A stretch of 64,000 nt of DNA from QHWT01 sp963755695 (GTDB lineage: Bacteria; Acidobacteriota; Vicinamibacteria; Vicinamibacterales; 2-12-FULL-66-21): assembly GCA_963755695.1 (NCBI GenBank), contig CAVWLB010000008.1, positions 744,001 through 808,000 of the forward strand, in the 5' to 3' direction. Made by a program: the position numbers and the translations under genes. The notes under the pieces were generated by a model. The model made no database searches. It was not told where the DNA came from and saw only the letters and a program-made list of their open reading frames with translations. Of the stretch, positions 9,600 to 20,019 are shown one piece after another (the first letter of the stretch is position 1; each line of letters begins with the position of its first letter).

Positions 9600-10874
9600 A
9601 TGCCAGAGAGCGCCGCACCGGCCCCAGCACGATCCGGGCTCACCCTCACACAGCAGATCTTCCTCGGCCTGGCAACCGGGATCATTGTCGGTTGGCTGAT
9701 CAGCGAGTACCACCCGACGTGGGCCCCGTTCTTCCGGCCGTTCAGCCAGCTGTTCCTGCGCTTGATCAAGATGATCATTGCGCCGCTGATCTTTGCCACC
9801 CTCGTCGCCGGGATTGCCGGTGCCGGACACTTCAAAGTCGTCGGTCGGATGGGAATCCGCGCCCTCATCTACTTCGAGGTGGTCACGACCCTTGCGCTCA
9901 TCATCGGACTGTTCGCCGTCAACGTGATGAGACCAGGGGTTGGGGTGCAACTCCCGCAGGTGCGTTCCGATGTCGTGGCCGTGCCGCAGACCTGGGACCA
10001 GATCCTGCTCCACGTCGTGCCCGAATCGGTCATCGAAGCCATGGCTCGAGGCGATGTGCTGCAGATCGTGGTCTTCAGCATCCTCTTTGCGATTGCGCTG
10101 GGGATGATCGGCGAGAAGGGGCGTCCGGTCGTCGTCTTGTGCGAGGCGGTCGCCGAGACGATGTTCAAGTTCACGAACATCGTGATGCACTACGCGCCGA
10201 TTGGTGTCGGCGCGGCCATCGCCTATACCGTCGGCCACGCCGGACTGGGGGTACTGTGGAACCTCGCCTGGCTGATCGCGACCCTGTACGTCGCGCTGGC
10301 GGTTTTCGTCCTGGCCGTCCTCCTTCCCGTCGCATTGCTGTTCCGGGTTCCGGTGCGCAAGTTCATGCAGGCGGTGAGGGAGCCGGCGGTGATTGCGTTC
10401 TCGACCACCTCGAGCGAGGCCGCACTCCCGCGCGCCATGGAAGTCATCGAGCGGCTCGGCGTGCCGAGGCGTATCGTGGCCTTCGTCTTGCCGCTCGGCT
10501 ACAGTTTCAACCTGGACGGTACGACGCTGTATCTGTCGCTGGCCTCGGTCTTCGTAGCGCAGGCGGCAGGGGTTCAGCTGTCGATCGGTCACCAGATCAC
10601 GATGTTGCTCACCCTGATGCTGACGAGCAAGGGGGTGGCTGGCGTTCCGCGTGCATCGCTGGTGATCCTGGCCGGCACCCTCGCGTCGTATGGCTTGCCG
10701 CTCGAGGGGGTGACGTTGATCCTCGGGGTGGATGAGCTGATGGACATGGCACGGACGATGGTGAACGTCATCGGCAATTGCCTGGCCACAGTTGTCGTGG
10801 CGAAATGGGAAGGGGAGTTCGTCGAGGCCTCGGATCGCGAATTACAGCTCGCGGCGGCGCGCGGCGAAATCTGA
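9600..10874 (+). CDS. Dicarboxylate/amino acid:cation symporter (DAACS family)
   Basis: 424-residue inner-membrane carrier of the glutamate/aspartate/C4-dicarboxylate symporter fold. Conserved landmarks are IAPLIFATLVAGIAG in the N-terminal half, the serine-rich re-entrant loop at AFSTTSSEAALPRAM, the substrate/Na site GYSFNLDGTTLYLSLASVFVAQ in TM7, and the HP2-type TSKGVAGVPRAS. GltP/DctA relatives use H+ or Na+; which substrate is carried cannot be read here. It is divergent from marR and followed by an APC permease 4 bp downstream, so the two transporters are probably one unit. Confidence 0.93.
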   Translation: MPESAAPAPARSGLTLTQQIFLGLATGIIVGWLISEYHPTWAPFFRPFSQLFLRLIKMIIAPLIFATLVAGIAGAGHFKVVGRMGIRALIYFEVVTTLALIIGLFAVNVMRPGVGVQLPQVRSDVVAVPQTWDQILLHVVPESVIEAMARGDVLQIVVFSILFAIALGMIGEKGRPVVVLCEAVAETMFKFTNIVMHYAPIGVGAAIAYTVGHAGLGVLWNLAWLIATLYVALAVFVLAVLLPVALLFRVPVRKFMQAVREPAVIAFSTTSSEAALPRAMEVIERLGVPRRIVAFVLPLGYSFNLDGTTLYLSLASVFVAQAAGVQLSIGHQITMLLTLMLTSKGVAGVPRASLVILAGTLASYGLPLEGVTLILGVDELMDMARTMVNVIGNCLATVVVAKWEGEFVEASDRELQLAAARGEI

Positions 10875-10878
10875 TCGT

Positions 10879-12798
10879 ATGCACTACGGTCTGACCGATC
10901 GGCAGCGACGCCGATTCAAGATCTGGTTTTTCGAAGGCCTTCGAGAGGTCGCTCCAGGGGCGGCACCGAGCCACCACCAGGCGCAGTGGTGGCAGGTCAT
11001 GTGCTTGACCGGGGTCGACTACTTCTCGACGCTCGGTTATCAGCCGGGGATCGCGTTCCTCGCCGCGGGGTTCCTCTCACCGATCGCGACACTGGTTCTC
11101 GTTCTGCTGACGCTCGGCGGCGCGCTGCCGATCTACAGCCGCGTCGCCGAGGCGAGCCCACACGGACAGGGCAGCATCTCGATGCTGGAAGAACTCCTTC
11201 CCCGCTGGAAGGGGAAGGCGTTTGTCTTGTGTCTCCTCGGTTTTGCCGCCACCGACTTCGTCATCACCATCACGCTGTCGGCAGCTGACGCAACGGCGCA
11301 CATCGTAGGAAACCCGTTCTATCCTCAGTCGCTGAACCATCCGGTTGCGTTGACGCTGCTGCTGCTGTCGGGGCTCTGTGCGATCTTCCTCAAGGGTTTT
11401 CGCGAAGCCATCGGCCTGGCGGTCATACTCGTCGCCATCTACCTTCTGTTGAACGTCGTGGTCATTGGCTATTCGTTGCTGCAGGTGTTGCATCACCCTG
11501 AGGCGTTTCCCGCCTGGCGCTCGACGCTCTACACTCAACACGGCAGTCCGATCATGATGATTGCGGTGGCGCTGCTGCTGTTCCCCAAGTTGGCGCTCGG
11601 CCTGTCAGGATTCGAAACCGGCGTTGCTGTGATGCCCCTCGTTCAGGGATCGCCGAACGATGAACCAGTCCATCCCGAAGGCCGTATTCGAAACGCGAAG
11701 AAGCTGCTGCGAACCGCCGCGTTCACCATGAGCGTCCTGCTAATCGGCAGCGCCGTTGCGACCACCCTGCTGATTCCCGCCGCAGAGTTCAACGAGGGCG
11801 GCCAGGCCTCAGGCCGCGCCCTGGCCTATCTGGCGCACCGCTATATGGGGGAGGTCTTTGGAACGATTTACGACCTCAGCACGATATCGATCCTGTGGTT
11901 TGCCGGTGCCTCGGCGATGGCGGGGTTACTCAACCTCGTTCCGAGATACCTTCCGCGTTACGGAATGGCACCCGAGTGGGCCAAGGCGACGCGGCCGCTG
12001 GTCCTGCTGTTCGCGGGCATAACCTTCCTGATTACCGTCCTCTTCGACGCAGACGTGGAAGCGCAGGGTGGTGCTTACGCCACCGGTGTCCTCGTCCTGA
12101 TGACCTCCGCGGCCGTGGCGGTAACGCTCCACGAACATCATCGGCGAGGGCACCAGCTCGCATACGGCTTCATCACGCTGGTGTTCGTTTACACCACGAT
12201 CCTGAACATCTTCGAACGTCCCGAGGGTATCAAGATCGCGTCGTGGTTCATCGCGACGATCATCTTCACGTCGCTGATCTCGCGGGTGCTCCGCTCGACC
12301 GAGCTGCGCATCCACGACGTGCAGCCCGATCCGACCGCGGAACGGTTCATTCGCGAAGCAGGATCCGCGCCGGTGCGCATCCTGGCCAACCGGCCGGACA
12401 CCGGCGCCAAAGAGGAGTACGAACACAAGCTTCGCGAAGCGATGGAATCACATCATCTGCCACCGGAGGAACCGGTGCTGTTCCTGGAAGTTCGCCCGGG
12501 TGACGTCTCGGATTTCCGCGGCACACTGCAGATCACCGGTGCGGACGTTGCCGGTCATCATGTGCTGCGCTGCACGAGCCCGGCAATCCCGAACGCGATA
12601 GCAGCCTTGCTGCTCTTCATCCGCGATCGGACCGGCAAGATTCCGCACGCCTACTTTGGGTGGACCGAAGGGAATCCGCTCGCTTACCTGTTGAAGTTCC
12701 TGGCGTTCGGTGAAGGGGACACCGCGCCGGTTACGCGGGAAGTCCTGCGCCAGACGGAACCGAATCCGATGCGGCGTCCGCGCATTCACGTCGGCTGA
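10879..12798 (+). CDS. APC-superfamily amino acid permease
   Basis: 639 residues. Multiple membrane helices cover about residues 40-460 with the TM1 break GVDYFSTLGYQPGIAF, as expected for APC carriers, and SGFETGVAVMPLV in the TM6 region. About 170 C-terminal residues are soluble, longer than in simple permeases, and may be a cytoplasmic regulatory domain. Start chosen at ATG 10879, 4 bp after the upstream symporter. Substrate unknown. Confidence 0.88.
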   Translation: MHYGLTDRQRRRFKIWFFEGLREVAPGAAPSHHQAQWWQVMCLTGVDYFSTLGYQPGIAFLAAGFLSPIATLVLVLLTLGGALPIYSRVAEASPHGQGSISMLEELLPRWKGKAFVLCLLGFAATDFVITITLSAADATAHIVGNPFYPQSLNHPVALTLLLLSGLCAIFLKGFREAIGLAVILVAIYLLLNVVVIGYSLLQVLHHPEAFPAWRSTLYTQHGSPIMMIAVALLLFPKLALGLSGFETGVAVMPLVQGSPNDEPVHPEGRIRNAKKLLRTAAFTMSVLLIGSAVATTLLIPAAEFNEGGQASGRALAYLAHRYMGEVFGTIYDLSTISILWFAGASAMAGLLNLVPRYLPRYGMAPEWAKATRPLVLLFAGITFLITVLFDADVEAQGGAYATGVLVLMTSAAVAVTLHEHHRRGHQLAYGFITLVFVYTTILNIFERPEGIKIASWFIATIIFTSLISRVLRSTELRIHDVQPDPTAERFIREAGSAPVRILANRPDTGAKEEYEHKLREAMESHHLPPEEPVLFLEVRPGDVSDFRGTLQITGADVAGHHVLRCTSPAIPNAIAALLLFIRDRTGKIPHAYFGWTEGNPLAYLLKFLAFGEGDTAPVTREVLRQTEPNPMRRPRIHVG

Positions 12799-12813
12799 CG
12801 TCAGGGGCAGCCG

Positions 12814-14124
12814 TCACCGGCCCTCGGTCGGAGCCGGCAGCAGGCTGACGGCCGCCTGCTCCACGCCGTGGCCTTTTACGGCCGTCACCTCGAGTTGGAG
12901 ACGTTCGTAACGAACGATGTCGCCAACCCGCGGCGGCCGGCCGAGGAGGGTGAGAATCAATCCGCTGACGCTGTCCACGTCGTCGTGGGCAAGATCGAGA
13001 TCGAACAATTGACCGAGATCGTCGAGTCGCAGCGTGCCGCTGACCCGGAAGCGGCCCATCGCGTCACGCCGCGGCTCGGATGCGCTGCCGGGTCCCTCTT
13101 CGATCTCGCCGACGACCTCCTCGAACACATCTTCGAGCGTGATCACCCCGGCGGTGCCGCCGTGCTCGTCGATGACGACCGCGAGTTGCGCGCGCTCCTT
13201 CCGCATCGTCGAGAGGATGGTATCGAGCCGGGCGGTTTCGGGCACCACCGGCGCATGGCGCGCGCCGGCCGCAGAGACGCTCTGGTTGTTCAACAGCAGC
13301 CGCAGCAAATCTTTGATGTGATACGTCCCGACGATGTGATCGAGATCTCCTTCGAAAATTGGGTACCGCGTATGCGGCGCGCGACCGAGAATCGTGCGGA
13401 GCTCCTCGGGACCGGCGCCAACTGGAATGCCGGAGATGCGGACGCGCGGCACCATCACCTCGCCGGCCGTCAGGTCGCCGAACTCGAAGAGCTCCTGCAG
13501 CATTTGCCCGGCGTCCGCCCGCAGCGCTCCCTGCTCCTCGGACTCCTGCACGATCAGCTGCAGCTCTTCGGACGTGTAGTACTGGTCTGCGTTCTGCGCT
13601 TGACGGTTCACCCCGAGCAGTTTCAGCGTCGCATTCCCCAGCGAGTTCAACGTCACGACGAACGGATAGAGCAGTGTCTCGATCCACAGCATCGGCGGCG
13701 TGATCCAGAGCGACATCCGCTCGGCGAACTGAAGCGCGACCGACTTTGGCACCATCTCGCCAACCACGATGTGGAAGTAGGTGAGGATGGCAATGGCCAC
13801 CACGCTGGCGAACCCGTGCGCCGCCAACCATTCGACCCATGCGGTTCGACCCAGGACGTCGAGAATCCACTTTGCGAGCGCGATTTCGCCGGTCATGCCG
13901 AGCCCCAGGCTCGCGACCGTGATGCCTATCTGCGCGGTCGCGATGTAGCGATCCTGCTTCTGGGGATGGCGAAGCACGGCCTGGACCATTCGCGCCAGGC
14001 GATCGCCCTGTGCGGCCCGGGCATCGATCGCGGCACGCGGCGCGCCCACGATCGCGAACTCCGCGGCGACGAAGAAGGCGTTCGCCAGGATGAGAACGAT
14101 GATGAGAATGAGCGCGGTCAACAT
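12814..14124 (-). CDS. CNNM/CorC-type hemolysin-family membrane protein (downstream paralog)
   Basis: 436 residues. N-terminal DUF21 (CNNM) membrane domain (MLTALILIIVLILANAFFVA, then GITVASLGLGMTGE), two CBS repeats (EVMVPRVRISGIPV and AQLAVVIDEHGGTAGVITLED) and a C-terminal CorC_HlyC transport-associated domain (FRVSGTLRLDDLGQLFDLD). Relatives are linked to Mg2+/Co2+ efflux or homeostasis; hemolysin naming is historical. It starts 2 bp after the stop of a paralog with the same layout, so the pair forms an operon. Confidence 0.9.
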   Translation of the reverse strand: MLTALILIIVLILANAFFVAAEFAIVGAPRAAIDARAAQGDRLARMVQAVLRHPQKQDRYIATAQIGITVASLGLGMTGEIALAKWILDVLGRTAWVEWLAAHGFASVVAIAILTYFHIVVGEMVPKSVALQFAERMSLWITPPMLWIETLLYPFVVTLNSLGNATLKLLGVNRQAQNADQYYTSEELQLIVQESEEQGALRADAGQMLQELFEFGDLTAGEVMVPRVRISGIPVGAGPEELRTILGRAPHTRYPIFEGDLDHIVGTYHIKDLLRLLLNNQSVSAAGARHAPVVPETARLDTILSTMRKERAQLAVVIDEHGGTAGVITLEDVFEEVVGEIEEGPGSASEPRRDAMGRFRVSGTLRLDDLGQLFDLDLAHDDVDSVSGLILTLLGRPPRVGDIVRYERLQLEVTAVKGHGVEQAAVSLLPAPTEGR

Positions 14125-14126
14125 GG

Positions 14127-15428
14127 CTACTCGTCGTCGGCGGCCGGCGCCGTGACGATGGCGAATGCCACCTGCGCGTTCTCGACGCTTTCCACCTCGA
14201 CCTCGAGTCCGTCGATTTGGAGGTGCTCCCCAGGCTCTGGCAACCGCCCCGCGCGCCGCTGAATGAACTCGGCCAGGGTCATGGCTTCGACCGGCCATGC
14301 GCCTTCGAGCCACACACGGGCACGCTCCAGCGGCAGGGCACCAGGGAGACGGACCCGTCCATCGGACAACCGGAGCGCCAGGAGGCGCGGCGCCTTGAAT
14401 TCATCCGGAACCGTCCCCAGCAACTCCCCGAGCACGTCCTCCAGAGTGATGAGTCCCGCAACCGTACCCGCCGAGTCGATGACGATCGCCTGATGGCTCC
14501 GACGCTCACGAAGAAACGCCAGCAGCCGGTCGGCGGGCATCGTGTCATTGACACGAACGATCGGCCGAACCAGCGTAACGAGGGAACCGGTTCTGCCGCG
14601 GTCGAGAAAATGGGTGACGACATCCTTCGTGTGCAGGATGCCGACGACATGATCGAGTGTTTTGCGGTAGACCGGCAGCCGGCTGTAGGGACTCGATGCC
14701 GCCACGCGGAGCACGTCAGGGATCGGCGTCGAGATTTCGAGCGCGACCAGCCGCGATCGAGGTACCATCAACTGCCGGGCGACGCGCAGTCCGAGCCTCA
14801 GGGCCCGATGCAGACGAACCTGTTCCTGCGGTTCGAGCAAACCGCCGTTTCGGCTCTCCGCAATCAGCAGTTCGATCTCTTCGGGCGAGTGCACGTGGCG
14901 ATGGCCGGTGTTCGGCACGCGCAGCAATCGCAGGATGAGAAGCCCGCTGCCGTTAAGGAGCCGGATCAACCACGCGTACAATCGCAGCGACCACTGCATG
15001 GGCAGGACCGTGAAGATCGCCGTCTGCGTGGGGAACTGCAGCGCGAAAGCCTTGGGTACGAGCTCTCCGAGGATCACCGACAGAATGGTGAGCGTGATGA
15101 GAACCGCGACCGCCGCGGCATGTTCCGCAGTTGCGCCGTCGACGCCCCAGTCGATCAGAAGAGGCGCGGCGCGCGGCGCGATGATGGCTTGCGCGTAAGC
15201 GCCGAGTATGAGGCTCGAGAGCGTGATACCGACCTGAGAGGCGGCTATGTAACGGTCGAGCTCCCGGGGATCCTCGAGCACTGGGAGAATTCGCGCCGCC
15301 AGGGCATGGCCGTCTTCCGCCATGCGTCGAAGCCTGCTGCGGCGAGCGCCCACGGCAGCAAATTCCGCCGCCACGTACAACCCGGTCAGAAGAATCAGCA
15401 GCAGGATGACCGCTGCGGCCAGAAGCAC
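14127..15428 (-). CDS. CNNM/CorC-type hemolysin-family membrane protein (upstream paralog)
   Basis: Same order of domains as its neighbour: DUF21 membrane region (LLAAAVILLLILLTGLYVAA; GITLSSLILGAYAQ), CBS pair (QLMVPRSRLVALEI; HQAIVIDSAGTVAGLITLED) and CorC_HlyC domain (VRLPGALPLERARVWL). I prefer the GTG at 15428, which places the first helix at the N-terminus like the paralog; an ATG at 15521 would add 31 residues without a membrane helix and would abut the divergent metallophosphoesterase start. The two proteins may work as a heteromeric pair, an inference from tandem synteny. Confidence 0.85.
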   Translation of the reverse strand: MLLAAAVILLLILLTGLYVAAEFAAVGARRSRLRRMAEDGHALAARILPVLEDPRELDRYIAASQVGITLSSLILGAYAQAIIAPRAAPLLIDWGVDGATAEHAAAVAVLITLTILSVILGELVPKAFALQFPTQTAIFTVLPMQWSLRLYAWLIRLLNGSGLLILRLLRVPNTGHRHVHSPEEIELLIAESRNGGLLEPQEQVRLHRALRLGLRVARQLMVPRSRLVALEISTPIPDVLRVAASSPYSRLPVYRKTLDHVVGILHTKDVVTHFLDRGRTGSLVTLVRPIVRVNDTMPADRLLAFLRERRSHQAIVIDSAGTVAGLITLEDVLGELLGTVPDEFKAPRLLALRLSDGRVRLPGALPLERARVWLEGAWPVEAMTLAEFIQRRAGRLPEPGEHLQIDGLEVEVESVENAQVAFAIVTAPAADDE

Positions 15429-15521
15429 GTTCCGATCGTATCGGATCGAAGCTCCGCTCAGCTTGACCGGCGCTTGCCCCAGAGTCGAGACTGACACCTC
15501 TCCCCTGGGAACAAAGCACAC

Positions 15522-17608
15522 ATGAGTATCCGGCCATTTACTGATGAGCTATCGCTGTTCGCACTGATTCTGCTTTTTGCGCACCCTGCGTTCGCTCAAA
15601 CCGCCAATTCCGCTGAAGTGGTGCTGCGGGCCGCGACTGCCACCGCGATACGCGGCGGGTGGGTGGTCATCACTGACCCTGGCGCATCGGCCGGAGCGGC
15701 CATGCGGCTGCCTGACGCAGCAGTCCCGAAGATAGCGACCGCGAGCGCACCGCCGCCACACTCGTTCGACCTTTCGTTCACGGCGAAATCGCACACGCCT
15801 CGCCGCAGAAATACCTGACCAGTCCTCCGGGCGCGTTGAAACGCGACACGACCATCCTGCCGGTGTCCGACGGAAGCGGTTCCGCGCCGGCAGTGACGTT
15901 GGTGCGCGGTCCGTATCTTCAGCAGATTGCATCAGATTCGATCACCATCGTCTGGGCCGCACTCCAGAACAATCCCGGTGAAGTGCGATACGGTTCCTCG
16001 CCGACCTCGCTCACGCGCAGCGCACCCGCGACGTCGCGTCTCGTGACCAATCCCACAACCGCGCTCGGATACGACTACTACCAGTACGAAGCGCGACTGA
16101 CCGGACTCTCCGCTGATGCCACTTACACGTATCAGCCGTTTGTCGGCGGGTCGGAGGCCATGCCAGGCACCGCAGCATTCAAGACCGCGCCTGCGCCCGG
16201 AACAGGCGATGTGACCTTCGTCGCGTTCGGCGACAGCGGCACGGGATCGACCGCACAGCGTCAGCTCGCATCGGTCATCGCGAACGACACGTTCGACCTG
16301 GCCCTCCACGTCGGCGACATCGTCTACGGCACCGCCGCGACCAGTAACGAAGCGACCTACCCGACGTACCAAAACTTCTTCTTCGACATCTACAAGTGGC
16401 TTCCGAACAAGCCCTTCATGCCGACGGAAGGCAATCACGACAGCCGGCCCACCAACGGCAACGGCCGCGCCTATCTCGATCTGTTCGTCCTGCCGGAGAA
16501 CGGCGCCACGCCGGAGCGCCACTACAGCTTCGACTACGGCCCCGTGCACTTCATCGTGCTCGATACCGAATTCACGTTCCAGGACGCGACGCGACGCGCG
16601 GACCAACTCGCCTGGCATGAAGCGGACCTTGCCGCCACCCGGCAGCCCTGGAAGGTCGCAACGTTCCATCGATCGCCGTACAGCTCCGGAACGGAGCACG
16701 GATCCGATCTGACGGTGCGCTCGGCTTTTGGCCCGCTCCTCGAGCGCTACCACGTCGACCTCGTGCTCTCGGGGCACGATCATGATTACGAGCGGACGAT
16801 TCCGATGCGCGTGAGCACTACGCCAGCCGACACTCCTGTCACCTACGTGGTGACTGGCGGCGGTGGTGCGGGTTTGTACACCGTGACGGCCGGAAACCCC
16901 TGGACCGCATACATGTCTTCGCGAACGGAATACGTGAAAGTGCACGTCGACTCATGCACCCTGACGCTCCAGGGCATAGGCCTGAATGGCGCAGCCTTCG
17001 ACGGTACCACCTTGTCACACTGTCAGCAGCCTGTGGCGCCGGAGATCGTGGTTTACGCCAGAGCGGCGTCCACCATAGCCGGCGCATGGACGATCAAGGC
17101 GGATCCTTTGGCGGCAGGCGGCCAGCTCATTTCCAATTCGGATGCCGGCAAGCCCAAGGTGACCACCCCCGCCGCGACTCCGGCGAACTACTTCGAGGTC
17201 ACGTTCAACGCCGTGGCGAAAGTGGCGTATCGGTTGTGGATTCGTGGAAAGGCACAGGCCAACTCGTATAACAACGACTCGGTGTACGTGCAGTTCACAA
17301 ATTCGATCGCGTCAACCGACGCGCCGCAATGGCGCATCGGGACGACCAGTGCGACCGCGGTCGTGATCGAGGATTGCAACGGCTGTGGCGTGTCCGGATG
17401 GGGATGGCAGGACAACGGCTACGGCGTTGGCGTCCTCGGTCCGCTGGTCTATTTCGCCACTTCCGGCCCACAGCGGCTTCGCATCCAGACCCGCGAAGAC
17501 GGTATCTCGATCGATCAGATCGTGCTCTCGCCGTCGAAATATTTCACGACGGCGCCAGGAAAGCTGAAGAACGACGCGACGATTCTTACTCCGTCCTCAG
17601 GGCAATGA
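15522..17608 (+). CDS. Secreted purple-acid-phosphatase-like metallophosphoesterase; N-terminal module internally deleted and out of frame
   Basis: Begins with a signal peptide (LFALILLFAHPAFAQ). A purple-acid-phosphatase N-terminal beta domain (VRGPYLQQIASDSITIVWA) precedes the catalytic domain, whose metal ligands are visible as FVAFGDSGTG, VGDIVYG, EGNHDS, TFHRSPY and SGHDHDYER. A C-terminal module of about 185 residues follows (from EIVVYARAAS). The region 15600-15860 is a second copy of that module lacking its middle: SFDLSFTA jumps to a segment like QKYLTSPPGALKRD, losing about 88 residues and the frame, with a TGA at 15816-15818. The intact frame runs from about 15836 to 17608. The defect could be real decay or a collapsed repeat. 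Confidence 0.75.
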
Positions 17609-20018
17609 CCGGGTCGACGCGCGTCGCGCGGAAGCCCGGAACCGATGCGGCGGCCGCCGCCACGATCCCGAGCACGGCAGCGACCACCGCGAAGGTCACA
17701 GGGTCTGACGGCTGGACGCCGAACAGCAGATTGCGCATCAGTCCGGTCAGCAGCATGGCGCCGGCGGCGCCGATTGCGATGCCGACCGCGGCCAGCACGA
17801 GCGCCTGGCCCACCACCATGGTAAGGACGTGGCCACGCTGAGCGCCAAGCGCCATCCGGATGCCAATCTCCTGCGTCCGCTGCGTGACGGTGTAGTTGAT
17901 GACGCCGTAAATTCCCACCGCGGCCAGCAGCAGCGCCATTCCCCCAAAAACGACGAGCAGTAACATGGTCAGCCGCCGTTGGGCGACCGAGGCGTCCATC
18001 ACCTCGTTCATCGTGCGGACGTCGGCGGCGGCGACGTCGCTGTCGATTTGGTGCAGCGCGGCGGTAGCAGCCGGCACGATCGCTTTGGCATCCCCGGCCG
18101 TCCTGATCGCCGTGGTCATGAATGGATAGGCGAACCGCGCAGGCGGCCAGTAGGTCATCGGCCGCGGTTCGGTCTCCAGCGCCGCGTCGCGCACGTCAGC
18201 GACCACGCCGATGATTTCGTCCTCTCCCTTGTCGTTCCACCAAATGACGATCCGCCTGCCGATCGGGTCTTCGTTCGGAAAGTGCTTCCGCGCGAGCGTC
18301 TCGTTGATGATCGCCTTGCGCGCGTTCGTCCCCGTATCGCGCTGGTCGAACGTGCGTCCGCGAAGGAGAGGAATACCCATGGCCTTGAAATAATCGTGGG
18401 TGACCACGCGGACGTCGGCGACGTGTTCCTGTCCGCTCGGCGGATTGGGCTTCCCGACGATCTCGAAGGCGGTCGCGGCGCCCATCCCGTTGAGTGGCAG
18501 AAAACTGATACCACCCGTCGCCTGAACGCCAGGCAACGCGTCGAGCCGCTGAAACAGACTGTCGAAGAAGGCCCGCTGCTGGCCGTCCGTCTTGTACTTT
18601 GCCGACGGTATCGTGACCTTCATCGTTACCGTGTGCGACGCGTCGAATCCGGGATTCACGTTCACCAGCGACATGAAGCTGCGGATCAACAGCCCTGCGC
18701 CAACCAGCAGCACCAGCGCCAGCGCGGTTTCGAGAATGACGAACAGGTTTCTCGTGCGGGCGCCGCGCGCCCCGCTGCCGCTGCGGCCGCCCTCTTTGAG
18801 CGCGGTGGTCAGGCTTCCGCCGGCCGACGACAAGGCGGGGACCAGTCCGAAGACCACGGCGCTCAGAATCGCGACCGCCAATGCGAAGAGCAGGACTCGT
18901 GCGTCGATCGCCACGGCATCGAGACGCGCGATGGGAAGACGGGAGGCGACGGTGGAACGGAGTGCGCCAAGCGTCCACCAGGCCAGCCCGAGTCCGGCGA
19001 CTCCACCGACCGTCGACAGCAGCACGCTCTCTGCGAGCAACTGACGGATGAGACGTCCGCGATCGGCGCCGAGCGCGGCGCGGACGGCAAGCTCTCGCTG
19101 CCGTGAGGAGGCACGGGCGAGGAGCAGGTTGGCGACGTTGGCGCAGGCAATGAGAAGCACCAGTGCGACCGCCCCGAGCAGCACCAGAAGCGCAGGTTTG
19201 ATGTTCCCGGTCAGCTGCGTCTGCAGAGGAACCACCCGCGCTGTCCAGCCGGTGTTGAAATCCGGAAACAGGCGAATCATTTCGGCGTGAACGCGGGTCA
19301 TGTCATCCTGCGCCTGCTGAACCGAGACGTCCTTCTTCAGCCGCGCGATCACCGTCATCCACCGCCCGCGGGGCGTGCGCGCCGCCGCCGTGAGCCCGAT
19401 CGGCGTCCACAGATCGACGTGTGTGTCGGCGCTCGTCTGGCCGGAGGAAAAGATCGAGAAGCCCGGCGGCATGATGCCGACCACAGTATTTGTCTCACCG
19501 CCAAGCGTGATGGTCTTTCCGACCAGGTCGGGATCGGCGCCGAAGCGCTGTCGCCACAGACGGTCGCTGATGATTGCGACGTTGACGTTCGGCGCCTCGT
19601 CCTCGGGAGTAAACAGGCGTCCACGTTGCGGCGTCACACCCAGCATCGACAGCAGGCCGCCGTGGACGATCTGTACCGGGAGCTCTTCCGGATTTCCCTG
19701 CCCGGTCAAGGTCGTCCGGAATGTCGCAAGCCCTCCCATTTGCTCGAAGACCCGATTCAGTTCGCGCCAGTGCAGGTAGTTGCCGGGAGAGACCACGTTG
19801 TCCTTCTTCTCGCGCGGGACGTTGTACTCCCACACCACGACCAGCTGCTGGGAATCCCGATAGGGAAGCTGACGCAGCAGCAGCGTGTTGACGACGCTGA
19901 AGATGGCGGTGTTCGCGCCGATGCCGAGCGCAAGCGCAATCACCGCGACCATGGTGAAGGCAGGCGTGCGCGTGAGAAGACGCGCTGCGTAGCGGAGATC
20001 CTGAAGAAGTGCGGTCAT
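17586..20018 (-). CDS. ADOP-type ABC transporter permease, last gene of BlaI-M56-HEAT operon
   Basis: 810 residues with intact ADOP layout: first helix AFTMVAVIALALGIGANTAI, periplasmic domain with VVGIMPPGFSIFSS, FtsX helices (LLVLLGAVALVLLIACANVA), second periplasmic domain and terminal helices ending VDPVIALRTE. ATG at 20018 is one base after the stop of the upstream ADOP gene, so translation is likely coupled. Its 3' end overlaps the convergent metallophosphoesterase gene by 23 bp. Without an ATPase nearby, energy coupling is unknown; this lack is a general feature of ADOP genes. Confidence 0.93.
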   Translation of the reverse strand: MTALLQDLRYAARLLTRTPAFTMVAVIALALGIGANTAIFSVVNTLLLRQLPYRDSQQLVVVWEYNVPREKKDNVVSPGNYLHWRELNRVFEQMGGLATFRTTLTGQGNPEELPVQIVHGGLLSMLGVTPQRGRLFTPEDEAPNVNVAIISDRLWRQRFGADPDLVGKTITLGGETNTVVGIMPPGFSIFSSGQTSADTHVDLWTPIGLTAAARTPRGRWMTVIARLKKDVSVQQAQDDMTRVHAEMIRLFPDFNTGWTARVVPLQTQLTGNIKPALLVLLGAVALVLLIACANVANLLLARASSRQRELAVRAALGADRGRLIRQLLAESVLLSTVGGVAGLGLAWWTLGALRSTVASRLPIARLDAVAIDARVLLFALAVAILSAVVFGLVPALSSAGGSLTTALKEGGRSGSGARGARTRNLFVILETALALVLLVGAGLLIRSFMSLVNVNPGFDASHTVTMKVTIPSAKYKTDGQQRAFFDSLFQRLDALPGVQATGGISFLPLNGMGAATAFEIVGKPNPPSGQEHVADVRVVTHDYFKAMGIPLLRGRTFDQRDTGTNARKAIINETLARKHFPNEDPIGRRIVIWWNDKGEDEIIGVVADVRDAALETEPRPMTYWPPARFAYPFMTTAIRTAGDAKAIVPAATAALHQIDSDVAAADVRTMNEVMDASVAQRRLTMLLLVVFGGMALLLAAVGIYGVINYTVTQRTQEIGIRMALGAQRGHVLTMVVGQALVLAAVGIAIGAAGAMLLTGLMRNLLFGVQPSDPVTFAVVAAVLGIVAAAAASVPGFRATRVDPVIALRTE

Positions 20019-20019
20019 G

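Noticed and set aside
9582..10592. 336-residue minus-strand frame opposite the DAACS symporter
   Set aside because: Highly charged composition with no domain, fully antisense to a well-recognised transporter.
12868..14262. 464-residue plus-strand frame across the CNNM gene
   Set aside because: Antisense artefact of GC-rich third positions; the minus-strand CNNM domains are intact.
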